Origin: Pirellula sp.
GTDB taxonomy: Bacteria > Planctomycetota > Planctomycetia > Pirellulales > Pirellulaceae
Direction of reading: 5' to 3'
DNA length: 37,835 nt
Assembly (NCBI GenBank): GCA_021300015.1
Contig: JAJTFB010000017.1
Coordinates: 1 to 37,835 of the forward strand
The notes under the pieces were generated by a model, which worked only from the letters and a program-made list of their open reading frames with translations, searched no databases and was not told the DNA's origin. The translations under genes and the position numbers were made by a program. Shown one piece after another: positions 25,824-33,942 of the stretch (its first letter is position 1; each line of letters opens with the position of its first letter).

Positions 25824-26164
25824 TGCCCTTGCTGCTCCTTTTGGCGATTCTGCTTTTCCACGATCCCTGATACCCCCTCGCGACGTTCAAGTTCGGCTCG
25901 CAGTTGCTCTACGGTGATCTGTCGCGTTGCGAGTATGACCCACAGATGGTAGAGCACATCGCAAGCTTCCTTGACCAAGTGCTCACGGCCAGCGGGGCCT
26001 TCCTCGCGGGCCGAATCGACGAGTTCAAAGACCTCCTCGGAGAGCTTGCCCCCCATCTTGGACAATCCACCCCGGATCAATTTGGTCGTATACGAACCCT
26101 CGGGCAACTCCTCGGCTCGGAGGTGTAGCTGCGCCATCAAGCGGTCTAGAATATCCGTGGACAT
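25820..26164 (-). CDS. hisE: Phosphoribosyl-ATP pyrophosphatase
   Basis: A 114-residue MazG-like all-alpha pyrophosphatase that converts phosphoribosyl-ATP to phosphoribosyl-AMP, the second step of histidine synthesis. The family motif is clear: SYTTKLIRGGLSKMGGKLSEE and the metal-binding helix KEACDVLYHLWVIL. It is a stand-alone HisE, not fused to HisI. Two adjacent ATG codons (26167, 26164) are possible starts. The frame continues open far upstream antisense to miaA, but that part is low-complexity and not real. It is coupled to hisG by a 4-base overlap. Confidence 0.94.
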   Translation of the reverse strand: MSTDILDRLMAQLHLRAEELPEGSYTTKLIRGGLSKMGGKLSEEVFELVDSAREEGPAGREHLVKEACDVLYHLWVILATRQITVEQLRAELERREGVSGIVEKQNRQKEQQGQ

Positions 26165-26337
26165 CATGAAAAAAACGCCGAAGCCGAAAAGGACAACCCG
26201 GACAACAGAAAACCCTGCGTCCCAGATCGAATATCCTAGGCATTTAGGGGTTATTTGTCGATTCCAAGTGGTTGCCAAGTCCCTATAACATGAGGAAACC
26301 CTGCCGCTGCCTTTTCGCTTTCGCGATCGATCTGCCG

Positions 26338-27318
26338 ATGAACTCCGAAACCCTTGTGCTCGCCGATTGGATTGTTCCCCCTCTGGACAATGTCGTGTAC
26401 CTGACAGGACCGACCGGTTCGGGCAAAACCCAAGTCGCCCTCGAGCTTGCTGAATCCCTGGAAGCCGAAATCGTTTCGGTCGATTCGATGGCCGTCTACA
26501 GAGGTATGGATATCGGGACGGCCAAGCCGAGCATCGAAGCCCGCGAAAAGATCCCCCATCACTTGATCGATATCGTCGATCCGACCCACGATTACAGCGT
26601 CTCGGAGTTTCTCCAAGAATCTCACGCTCAGGTCGCAAAGATACAAAGCCGAGGTAAAAACGTACTGCTCGTCGGCGGAACGCCTTTGTACCTGAAATCC
26701 TTGATCTGCGGTTTCTTCCAAGGCCCACCGGCCGATTGGGATTTTCGCAAGGCCGTCGACGAGGAGGTCCAGTCGGTGGGAGTCCAAGCCCTGGCCGAGC
26801 GACTCAAGCAAGTCGACCCGCTTTCGGCTCATCGGATACTCCCTGGCGATCAACGGCGCATGGTCCGGGCCCTGGAGGTCGCTAAACTGACCGGAAAACC
26901 ACTTAGCCACTGGCAGACTCAATTCGAACGCTTCGTCGTACCGGCCAAGAGCCAGGCATTTGTTCTCGGTTGGGAACGATCGGTCCTGCACCATCGGGTC
27001 GCACATCGCGTCGATCGGATGCTCTGCGAGGGGCTTGTCGATGAAGTCTCCTCGCTGCGCGCGCGCTACGGAACCCTTGGCCGAACCGCCTCCCAAGCCG
27101 TCGGCTATAAGGAACCAATCGAGTATCTCACCGGCTCGATCACTTGGGACACCATGAAAGAGAAAATCACCGTGCATACCCGGCAGTTCGTAAGACGCCA
27201 GGAGATATGGTTTCGATCCATGCCGGGCATTCAACGGCTGGAATTGACCCGCGATGAGGATCTCGGCACGGTCGCTTCGAAAATTCTCTCAGCGTTGGAA
27301 AATCGGCAAGTAGCCTAA
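26338..27318 (+). CDS. miaA: tRNA dimethylallyltransferase
   Basis: A 326-residue MiaA, which transfers a dimethylallyl group to A37 of tRNAs reading UNN codons. The P-loop GPTGSGKT is residues 24-31, followed by SVDSMAVYRGMDIGTAKPS and the DPTHDYSVSEF loop, and the tRNA-binding segments QAVGYKE and HTRQFVRRQEIWFR. The frame is open to 26272 and another ATG exists at 26290; ATG 26338 gives the standard N-terminus. It is divergent from hisE and its 3' end overlaps the convergent toroid-protein gene by 30 bases. Confidence 0.95.
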   Translation: MNSETLVLADWIVPPLDNVVYLTGPTGSGKTQVALELAESLEAEIVSVDSMAVYRGMDIGTAKPSIEAREKIPHHLIDIVDPTHDYSVSEFLQESHAQVAKIQSRGKNVLLVGGTPLYLKSLICGFFQGPPADWDFRKAVDEEVQSVGVQALAERLKQVDPLSAHRILPGDQRRMVRALEVAKLTGKPLSHWQTQFERFVVPAKSQAFVLGWERSVLHHRVAHRVDRMLCEGLVDEVSSLRARYGTLGRTASQAVGYKEPIEYLTGSITWDTMKEKITVHTRQFVRRQEIWFRSMPGIQRLELTRDEDLGTVASKILSALENRQVA

Positions 27319-28350
27319 ATCCAATTGGAGCATGATCAGGTTGCAAGCCGAAATGTAGATGTTGTGGATCTGACCTTCCCAAGCTCCCTCGGGGCCTTGG
27401 TCGTTCTCGATGTTCGAATAGAGTCGATCTCTGAAGGGCAACCACTCCTCGTCTCCTTGGCGGTAAACGACTTGGCTGTAGTACAAGTACGTATAGTGCC
27501 AGTGGCCAAACGCATCGTCAACCTTTTTGACATCGTAGAGTTCCCTGCGGCTGTAGGTGAGCATCTCGGGAACTTTGGAGTTCTCATAGTCTCCTGCGTT
27601 GTACAAGGCAGCAAGGGACGCGGCGGTGATCGCTGGCCGTGAGCTTCCCATCTGCTGGCTCGAGTAGCTGATGCCTCCGTCTGGGTTTTGACAGGTGTAG
27701 ATGTACCGTTTGGCCGCTTCGATGATTTCACCTGGGACGGTGATCCCTGCGTTGCGACAGCCTCGCAATCCTTGGACCTGGGTGATCGTCGTCGAGCCTT
27801 CGTCGTAGTCTTGGCCGTCTTTGGCGCTGACGTAGCCCCAGCCGCCGGCTGGAGTTTGCGCTTTACCGCAGAATGCGACCGCTCGATCGAGCGTTTCGAC
27901 CAGATCGTCCCGCCGATCCTGCAACCCTTCTTCCCCGAGTACTTGGGATAGAAACAGCATCGAAAAGCCGTGACCATAGGTGTAACGCTGGTCGTTTTGA
28001 GGGTCCCCGATGAGGCCATTTTTTCGGGATTGGGACAATAGGTAATCGGTCGTTCGTGCAATCTGTTTCGAGTAGGGGCCTTGGGTGACTGTCGAACCGC
28101 TGCAAAGCAAAGCCAGGCCCGCAAGGGCTGTAACGGCAACTGGGTAAGGGGGCGTGTTCCACTGTCCTCGCGATGATTGGGTACGGGCCAAGAAATCCAG
28201 ACCACGACGCGTGGCTGCGTCCCATTTGGGGTTGCGCTCGGCAGCTTCGCATCGTTGGCAAGAACGATCTGCAGAGCTTGCAAGTGCCAATCCACTTGCC
28301 AGAGCACCAGCGAGAAAGCCGCGACGTCGGATCGATGGGATGGGTCTCAT
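27289..28350 (-). CDS. Tat-exported squalene-cyclase/prenyltransferase-like repeat protein
   Basis: A 353-residue protein with an alpha/alpha-toroid fold like squalene-hopene cyclases and prenyltransferases, without an obvious enzymatic signature. It starts with a twin-arginine signal peptide (RRRGFLAGALASGLALAS). Repeats are seen: SRGQWNTPPYPVAVTALAGLAL, PAGGWGYVSA then STTITQVQGLRG, and NPDGGISYSS then AITAASLAAL. The catalytic DXDD of cyclases is not present (DYDE occurs in a surface-like position before STT). Such exported toroid proteins are common in planctomycetes and have no established function. ATG 28350 places the RR motif close to the N-terminus; ATG 28398 is an alternative. cysK lies upstream on the same strand. 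Confidence 0.8.
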   Translation of the reverse strand: MRPIPSIRRRGFLAGALASGLALASSADRSCQRCEAAERNPKWDAATRRGLDFLARTQSSRGQWNTPPYPVAVTALAGLALLCSGSTVTQGPYSKQIARTTDYLLSQSRKNGLIGDPQNDQRYTYGHGFSMLFLSQVLGEEGLQDRRDDLVETLDRAVAFCGKAQTPAGGWGYVSAKDGQDYDEGSTTITQVQGLRGCRNAGITVPGEIIEAAKRYIYTCQNPDGGISYSSQQMGSSRPAITAASLAALYNAGDYENSKVPEMLTYSRRELYDVKKVDDAFGHWHYTYLYYSQVVYRQGDEEWLPFRDRLYSNIENDQGPEGAWEGQIHNIYISACNLIMLQLDLGYLPIFQR

Positions 28351-28417
28351 GCGTTGGTAGCCTGCATTGGGTTGGATTCGGGGGACGTAATCGGTCATCC
28401 AGAGGGCCTTGGGGCAA

Positions 28418-29356
28418 TCAGCCCGCATCGGCGAAAAGTGGTGTCGATAGGTAGCGTTCTCCGAGGCTGCACATGATCGTGACGATCCGCTTGCCTTTCC
28501 ACTCCGGACGCGAAGCCAACTGCGCCGCGGCACAGAGGTTCGCGCCGCTGCTGATTCCGGCCATGATCCCCTCCTGACGATGGAGCTTGCGGCCCCATTC
28601 AAAGGCCAGCTCGTCGTCGACCTGGATCACCTCGTCGATCAGGGATGTATCGAGATTCTTGGGGATAAACCCAGCTCCGATCCCTTGGATGCGATGCTTG
28701 CCGGGCTGTCCGCCACTGATCACCGGGGACTGCTTGGGCTCGACAGCTATGGCTTTGAAATTCGGATTGAGTTTCTTGATGTACCTTGCGACACCCGTGA
28801 TCGTTCCCCCAGTTCCAACACCCGCGACGATCGCGTCGATATTCCCGGCCGTATCGGCCCAGATTTCCGGCCCGGTCGTGCGTTCGTGAATGGCCGGATT
28901 GGCTGGGTTTTCAAACTGCTGAGGCATCCAGCCGAGGCTGTCGGCGGCGACCAGTTCGTTGGCTTTGGCGATCGCTCCTCGCATCCCTTCGGCCGCTGGG
29001 GTTAAGACCAGACTTGCTCCGAGGGCCTTGAGCAACGCTCGACGTTCGACCGACATCGATTCGGGCATGGTCAATGTCAAGCGATAGCCCTTGGCCGCGC
29101 ATACAAAGGCCAAGGCGATCCCGGTATTGCCACTGGTCGGCTCGATGATGTGCGTGTCTTTGTGGATCTTGCCGCTTGCCTCTCCATCCTCGACCATCGC
29201 AAGCCCGATGCGGTCTTTGACGCTCTTGAGCGGATTAAAAAATTCGCACTTGGCATACACGGTGGCCGCATCGGATCCTAGCAGACGGTTGATCCGGATC
29301 ATCGGGGTGTTGCCAACAGTTTCGACGACGTTGTTGAAGGTTCTTCCAATCGGCAT
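28418..29356 (-). CDS. cysK: Cysteine synthase A (O-acetylserine sulfhydrylase)
   Basis: A 312-residue PLP enzyme that makes cysteine from O-acetylserine and sulfide in the cytoplasm. The PLP lysine is Lys47 in NPLKSVKDRIG. The substrate loop EPTSGNTGIAL and the phosphate-binding GVGTGGTITG are intact, and the C-terminal part has MAGISSGAN. Length is normal. It lies 127 bases after thiE on the same strand, so co-transcription is possible but less certain than in the gltX-thiE run. No CysE gene is nearby. Confidence 0.97.
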   Translation of the reverse strand: MPIGRTFNNVVETVGNTPMIRINRLLGSDAATVYAKCEFFNPLKSVKDRIGLAMVEDGEASGKIHKDTHIIEPTSGNTGIALAFVCAAKGYRLTLTMPESMSVERRALLKALGASLVLTPAAEGMRGAIAKANELVAADSLGWMPQQFENPANPAIHERTTGPEIWADTAGNIDAIVAGVGTGGTITGVARYIKKLNPNFKAIAVEPKQSPVISGGQPGKHRIQGIGAGFIPKNLDTSLIDEVIQVDDELAFEWGRKLHRQEGIMAGISSGANLCAAAQLASRPEWKGKRIVTIMCSLGERYLSTPLFADAG

Positions 29357-29483
29357 AGCAAACTAGATCCATCTATCTGGAATTGTGGAATGAAACGCTA
29401 CGAGGCGGACTCAGGACGGTCCTCATTAGTGTACTCAATTTGGTACCCAAGGCCCACCTCGGTTTGGCCGCAAGTCGATCGGA

Positions 29484-30575
29484 TCAGGCTCGATCGAGCA
29501 TTTGCCGGAGCTTTTCGGCCATGTGGGGTGGGTTTTGAGCATTCCAAACGCATGAGCTTACGGCCACCCTGGAGAATCCTGCTTCGAGAACCTGCGGGAG
29601 ATTCTCCAAATGGATCCCACCGATTGCAAAGGCGGGTACGGCCGGAGCGTTGGCTTGCAACCAACTGGTCGCTTGAAGCAAAAAAGGAATTCCAGAAAAA
29701 CGATCAAAAGATTTCGTCTGGGATGCGAAGGTGGGACCACAGCCGATGTAGTCGACTCCCATGGCGACTCCCTTTTGGACCTGCCCGAGATCGTGGGTCG
29801 ATAGGCCTAAGTATTGCCATGGCTGCAAAATCTGTCGCGAGGATCGCACCGGCAGGTCCTCCTGTCCGATGTGAACTCCCGCCGCGTTTGTCGTCGCTGC
29901 GATGTCGACTCGGTCGTTGATCAAAACTCGCGTCGCGCTCGTCTCGACCGCTTCCTGGGCCACTTGAAAATACTCCAAAATGCGAATTGCATCGGCATGC
30001 TTGTCGCGAATCTGAATCAGTTGGACTCCTGCCTGCGATATCTCCGCGATCCTTCGTCCGAATGCGTCGAGCGCAAGTTGACAGTCGACCAGAACATAGA
30101 GCTTGGCTTTCTGTAGGAAACCCAAATCTCTCTGGCAGGCCAACCGCAACGCAGCATTCAAGTCGTAAACTTTGTATCGCTGTCGCTCGATCGAAGCGGC
30201 CTGATTGGGTGCGAGCACCTTGGTGGCCTCCTCGATCACTCGCAATCCTTGTTCGACTCGCGAGGCCGCTGCTGCGACGATCGAGACAAGGCCCTCGGGA
30301 CGCTGCATCTCTTGGGTCGTTTTGCTTTCCCTGCCGACGTCTTCTTGTGCATCCCTTGCCGAAACCAATGCGGCTTGCCCTAAGGAGCCTTGCCCTAAAT
30401 CATCGATCGACTGTTGCAGGGCATGGCGAATGCTCTTGTAGTCGACTTGCAATTGGACCCATCCAGAAAACCTTGCTACGTCCTCGAGGGTGCGGAGGCC
30501 TTCCATCACCCGGTTGGTGTTCGCATCGAGCATCCGGCGCAAAACGATTTGGGAATGGTCGTTGGATTCGTTCAT
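29484..30575 (-). CDS. thiE: Thiamine-phosphate synthase with duplicated N-terminal extension
   Basis: A 363-residue ThiE that joins HMP-PP and thiazole phosphate into thiamine phosphate. The TIM-barrel enzyme occupies residues ~155-363: LYVLVDCQLALDAF, QLIQIRDKHAD, VLINDRVDIAATTNAAGVHIGQEDL, GCGPTFASQTK and AIGGIHLENLPQVLEAG. The first ~150 residues form an all-helical extension seen in long-form ThiE proteins of cyanobacteria and others, with two similar segments: RMLDANTNRVMEGLRTLEDVAR and AAAASRVEQGLRVIEEATKVL. The extension's role is not known. It begins 9 bases after the CYTH gene. Confidence 0.92.
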   Translation of the reverse strand: MNESNDHSQIVLRRMLDANTNRVMEGLRTLEDVARFSGWVQLQVDYKSIRHALQQSIDDLGQGSLGQAALVSARDAQEDVGRESKTTQEMQRPEGLVSIVAAAASRVEQGLRVIEEATKVLAPNQAASIERQRYKVYDLNAALRLACQRDLGFLQKAKLYVLVDCQLALDAFGRRIAEISQAGVQLIQIRDKHADAIRILEYFQVAQEAVETSATRVLINDRVDIAATTNAAGVHIGQEDLPVRSSRQILQPWQYLGLSTHDLGQVQKGVAMGVDYIGCGPTFASQTKSFDRFSGIPFLLQATSWLQANAPAVPAFAIGGIHLENLPQVLEAGFSRVAVSSCVWNAQNPPHMAEKLRQMLDRA

Positions 30576-30584
30576 GAACGGACT

Positions 30585-31172
30585 CTATTTCTGTTGCTCC
30601 AAAAGCATCGAAAGATAGCTTCGTTTCTCGATGTGGTGAAGCCCTACGAAATTCGCCGCCGATGCGATGGCTTGCTCGGCCCTAGCCAACTCCTCGGGGG
30701 AATCGACGACACATTCGACTTCAGCGAATATTCCTAAATCGCAAACATCGTCGAATGTGACTTTCAAGCCTGGGTGGAAGTGCTCGAGTGAAAAAACTCT
30801 GCGAGTTTTTCGAACGACGGCGACGGGCTCGAAACCTAGGTTTTCCCAAATCCTCAGCCAGCCTGCCTCGCTTCTGTCGGCCAAGGGCAATTCGATTTCC
30901 GGTCGGGTCTTGAACAAGCCCTCTTGGCGAGGACCTTTGTAAGTGATGTGCCACTGGTCGTTGACTCGGCGCATCCGAAGCGCCTCGTCGGTGATCCTGA
31001 AATCCCTCGCTGGGTGCCTTAAATAATGGTCTTCTTGAGATTCCGACTCGAGTTCTTTTGCGCCTAGTTTCTCCAGGTGGGCCAATAGCGCGATGGAGTC
31101 TTCGACTCGGTACTTTCCCTCGATCTCCATCGGGTATTGTTTCATCGGGTCTTGTGTCTTGGAGCTAGCCAT
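30585..31172 (-). CDS. CYTH-domain protein, class IV adenylate cyclase (CyaB)-like
   Basis: A 195-residue CYTH (triphosphate tunnel) protein. The family's ExExK metal/phosphate motif is EIEGKYR (Glu17, Glu19, Lys21), and the segment HPARDFRITDEALRMR closely follows the class IV cyclase pattern. Other basic/acidic tunnel residues appear in ITYKGPR and EIELPL. Enzymes of this fold include class IV adenylate cyclases, thiamine triphosphatases and tripolyphosphatases, so the reaction cannot be settled from sequence. It lies between trpF and thiE with gaps of 3 and 9 bases, clearly in the same operon. Confidence 0.85.
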   Translation of the reverse strand: MASSKTQDPMKQYPMEIEGKYRVEDSIALLAHLEKLGAKELESESQEDHYLRHPARDFRITDEALRMRRVNDQWHITYKGPRQEGLFKTRPEIELPLADRSEAGWLRIWENLGFEPVAVVRKTRRVFSLEHFHPGLKVTFDDVCDLGIFAEVECVVDSPEELARAEQAIASAANFVGLHHIEKRSYLSMLLEQQK

Positions 31173-31175
31173 CGT

Positions 31176-31889
31176 TCACCTCGACGTCGCGTAGTTTCGA
31201 ATCGCCTGGACCATCGACTTCATCTTAACCGGATCCTTGATCCCAGGCGAGGATTCAATCCCACTGGCGACGTCGATCCCACTTGGTTCGACCAAATCCA
31301 AGGCTTCGGCGAGGTTGCTCGGATCCAATCCACCGGCGAGCAGCAGTGGGGCGCTCGAACCGTCGGCTTTAAGAAAACTCAAGGGTCGAGGTCGCAGCAA
31401 GCCCCAGTTGGCCCGTTTGCCTGTTCCCCCTTTTTCGATCGGATCGTAAGCATCCACGAGCATGCCGATGACGGGGGAATGCTCGTGGGAGCACTCCTGA
31501 ACCCAGCTTGTCCAATCCGGATCGTCCAGAGGGCCTCGGTAGGCCAACGCCTTAAGAATCGGCAATCCTGGCCAGTAGGTAGAATTCTCGAACTCCATGA
31601 GCCATTCGACGGACTCTTGGCCGTGCAATTGGATCGCATCCAAGGGGCACACCGAGAGGACACGATCGATCTGCTCGGGAGTCGCATCGACAAAAATCCC
31701 GACCCGCATGCAGCAGCCTTGTACGAGCGACGAGAGCCGCTTGGCCATTGCCGGTTCGACATATCGTTTGCTCTTGGGGTAGAAATTTAGCCCGATCGCA
31801 TCGACTTCCAGATCGATCGCGTCGGCTAGATCCTGCTGGCGAGTGAACCCGCAGAACTTGATCCTCGGTGGCTTGGGTTGGAATGTCAT
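31176..31889 (-). CDS. trpF: Phosphoribosylanthranilate isomerase
   Basis: A 237-residue TIM-barrel enzyme that converts phosphoribosylanthranilate to CdRP in tryptophan synthesis. The catalytic Cys13 is in [12 protein letters not shown], the expected general-acid Asp is in [16 protein letters not shown], and the phosphate-binding end is [11 protein letters not shown] and [18 protein letters not shown] 20-residue insertion-like stretch ([13 protein letters not shown]) occurs mid-protein. It is isolated from other trp genes. Its ATG (31889) overlaps the gltX stop by 4 bases (ATGA), so it is translated with gltX. Confidence 0.94.
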   Translation of the reverse strand: MTFQPKPPRIKFCGFTRQQDLADAIDLEVDAIGLNFYPKSKRYVEPAMAKRLSSLVQGCCMRVGIFVDATPEQIDRVLSVCPLDAIQLHGQESVEWLMEFENSTYWPGLPILKALAYRGPLDDPDWTSWVQECSHEHSPVIGMLVDAYDPIEKGGTGKRANWGLLRPRPLSFLKADGSSAPLLLAGGLDPSNLAEALDLVEPSGIDVASGIESSPGIKDPVKMKSMVQAIRNYATSR

Positions 31890-33457
31890 GTCTGCTTGGC
31901 GACTTGGATGCAGCGGTCGATTCGGGCCTCCGAGGAATCCTTGCCCAAGATCCCAAATGCATCAAACACGCCGACCCCAGAGGTCTTGCCCGTCAGCGCC
32001 AATCGGATCGCATTGATGCAAGTTCCTAGCTTTTGACCGCGGGTTTCGACCATGGCCTTGATCTGGCCCTCGAGGGCTTCGGGGGACCATGGCTCGCAGG
32101 CCCGAACAAGACTTCTGGTCTCTTCGAGCAATTCGACCGCTTTGGGCTCTGCTCGGACCCTTTTGTCGAATCCAGTTTGATCGTATTGCAACTGATCATC
32201 TGCTACGAAGAACTCCTCAAACTCGAGGATATCTCCTGCGATTTTGATCCGATCGGCTGCGGCCAAGACCACCTTGGTGCAATGTTCAGCGATCTGGCAA
32301 GGTGCCGGATCGGCAACCCAACCTGCCTTTTGGAGGTAGGGCAGCACCATGGCGACCTTTTTCTTCGTATCGAGCCGGTGCATCCAGCGAGCTTGGAAGG
32401 CAAGGAGCTTTTGTGGGTCAAAGGAGGCAGGTGCTTTATTGACCCGTTCGAGCGAGAAATCTCGGATCGCTTCTTCGAGTGTAAAATCTTCGGTGCTATC
32501 GTCGAGCGACCATCCGAGGAGCAGAAGGTAGTTCAAAATCGCACCGGGTAAAAAACCTGTTTCTCGATAGAAATCGACGACGACCGGATTGAATGTCTCA
32601 GGTGTCGTTTGCAAATGGGCCTTGTTCGTCACGCTTGTCCCTAATGCCGCGAGCATCGCAAAGTCTTTTTGCTTAAGGTACTTGTCGAGCTTGCGCTTGC
32701 TCAGTTTGGCTGTCCCCCCCGGTTCTGCCACATAAGGCAAATGAGCGTAGATTGGAAGTTCGTAGCCCAAACTCTGTGCGATGAAGATTTGACGTGGGGT
32801 ATTGGGTAAGTGTTCGACGGCACGGACCACATGCGTGATCTTAAAATCGTAGTCGTCGACAACGCTGGCCAAGTGGTACAAACAGGTTCCATCGGCTCGT
32901 TGAATGACGTGGTCTTGTTCGTCGGCCCATTCGAAAGAACAATCCCCTCGAATCAAGTCGTGGAATTGGCATTGACCGCTGCGGGGCATTTTCAACCGTA
33001 CCACTGCGGTCCGACCCTCGGCTTCATAGGCCTTCTGCTGTTCGGGCGAGGTGGACATGAAACGACGATCGTAGAGGAAGGATTTGCCTTCGCGCTCTGC
33101 GATCGCTTTGTACTCTGCGAGTTCCTCGGTTTTGGCATAGTCCTTGTAAGCATGTCCGCTGGCAAGCAACTTCTCGACGGCGCGTTGGTAGTGTTCTGTC
33201 CGCTGCGATTGGAAGTAGGGCTCATAGGGTCCACCGCACTCAGGACCCTCGTCCCAGTCCAATCCTAACCAGCGGAAACCCTCGAGGATCGGCCTGAGTG
33301 CTGCCTCGACATTGCGCTGCTGGTCGGTGTCGTCGATTCTCAAGAGGAATTGCCCCCCGGCTTTCTTGGCCAAGAGGTAATTGAACAGGGCCGTGCGAAC
33401 CCCACCGATATGGAGGTAACCCGTCGGGCTAGGTGCGAATCGTGTGCGAATTGTCAT
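31886..33457 (-). CDS. gltX: Glutamyl-tRNA synthetase
   Basis: A 523-residue class I synthetase that charges tRNA-Glu. From ATG 33457 the HIGH-type motif is [11 protein letters not shown] (His16-Gly19) and the KMSKS-type motif is KLSKR (251-255). Other landmarks are FLLRIDDTD and [21 protein letters not shown]. The C-terminal anticodon-binding domain is complete. Whether it is discriminating or not cannot be told from here. The frame is open to 33547, but family similarity begins at TIRTRFAPS. It heads the gltX-trpF-cyaB-thiE run. Confidence 0.97.
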   Translation of the reverse strand: MTIRTRFAPSPTGYLHIGGVRTALFNYLLAKKAGGQFLLRIDDTDQQRNVEAALRPILEGFRWLGLDWDEGPECGGPYEPYFQSQRTEHYQRAVEKLLASGHAYKDYAKTEELAEYKAIAEREGKSFLYDRRFMSTSPEQQKAYEAEGRTAVVRLKMPRSGQCQFHDLIRGDCSFEWADEQDHVIQRADGTCLYHLASVVDDYDFKITHVVRAVEHLPNTPRQIFIAQSLGYELPIYAHLPYVAEPGGTAKLSKRKLDKYLKQKDFAMLAALGTSVTNKAHLQTTPETFNPVVVDFYRETGFLPGAILNYLLLLGWSLDDSTEDFTLEEAIRDFSLERVNKAPASFDPQKLLAFQARWMHRLDTKKKVAMVLPYLQKAGWVADPAPCQIAEHCTKVVLAAADRIKIAGDILEFEEFFVADDQLQYDQTGFDKRVRAEPKAVELLEETRSLVRACEPWSPEALEGQIKAMVETRGQKLGTCINAIRLALTGKTSGVGVFDAFGILGKDSSEARIDRCIQVAKQT

Positions 33458-33553
33458 AGATTCAAACGGCTTGTTGCGAAGTAGGCCAATCGATCCTGGG
33501 AAGGTCCTCCGCAGGTAGTCCTGCATGGAAGGAACCCTGGAAGGCACGGTGCA

Positions 33554-33931
33554 CTAGTTCTGCGAATCCGAATTGGAAAACAAGCTCGGATCGCAAGCAC
33601 CGCGCCAACATTGTTGCTCGATGTCGTGTACCCGCAAGTGCTGAGCAAAGGCATCAGGGCTTGTTCGTTGAAAATCGGCAATCAAAGCATTGCAAATCCT
33701 CGTCCAAGCCTTCTGGGTAGCCTGTCCCTTGATCTCGACGTATTCGATGCCTCCGGATCGGTCGTAGACCATCCCGTCGAGCTGGTATCGTCGGTCTTCC
33801 TCATGAAAAACCCAGACCCACGACCCATCTAGCTCGGCATACATACCCTCCCAGGAGCCAATCGCTTCGAGGAATCCCTCGAAGCTCTGAGCAAAACTCA
33901 GATCCTCTTTGCTGTAGACCCGGACAAACAT
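33554..33931 (-). CDS. Conserved hypothetical protein, 125 residues
   Basis: No family is recognised. The protein is soluble, acidic and rich in aromatic residues, with the segments SFEGFLEAIGSWEGMYAELDGSWVWVF and YQLDGMVYDRSGGIEYVEIKG, suggesting a small mixed alpha/beta fold. The C-terminal part has CNALIADFQR and a Cys pair (QQCWRGAC). ATG 33931 is 11 bases after the permease-DtxR stop on the same strand, so it is probably co-transcribed with it; the longer frame upstream overlaps the fusion gene and is not convincing. Its function is unknown. Confidence 0.6.
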   Translation of the reverse strand: MFVRVYSKEDLSFAQSFEGFLEAIGSWEGMYAELDGSWVWVFHEEDRRYQLDGMVYDRSGGIEYVEIKGQATQKAWTRICNALIADFQRTSPDAFAQHLRVHDIEQQCWRGACDPSLFSNSDSQN

Positions 33932-33942
33932 GGCCAATCCAC

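Noticed and set aside
24808..25890. Long minus-strand frame overlapping hisG
   Set aside because: It is an Arg/Pro/Gly-rich frame shadow of hisG, with no family features.
26165..26728. Upstream extension of the hisE frame
   Set aside because: The extension is Arg/Ser-rich, overlaps miaA antisense and is not part of any HisE protein.
26251..27234. 327-residue minus-strand frame opposite miaA
   Set aside because: miaA on the plus strand has all family motifs, so the opposite frame is a codon-bias shadow.
27800..27830. Cyclase DXDD motif (DYDE) in the toroid protein
   Set aside because: The residues precede the STTITQ repeat helix rather than sitting in the conserved cyclase context, so they are probably incidental.
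33458..33553. TPP riboswitch for the operon containing thiE
   Set aside because: The gltX leader shows no THI-box core, and the gap before thiE is only 9 bases.
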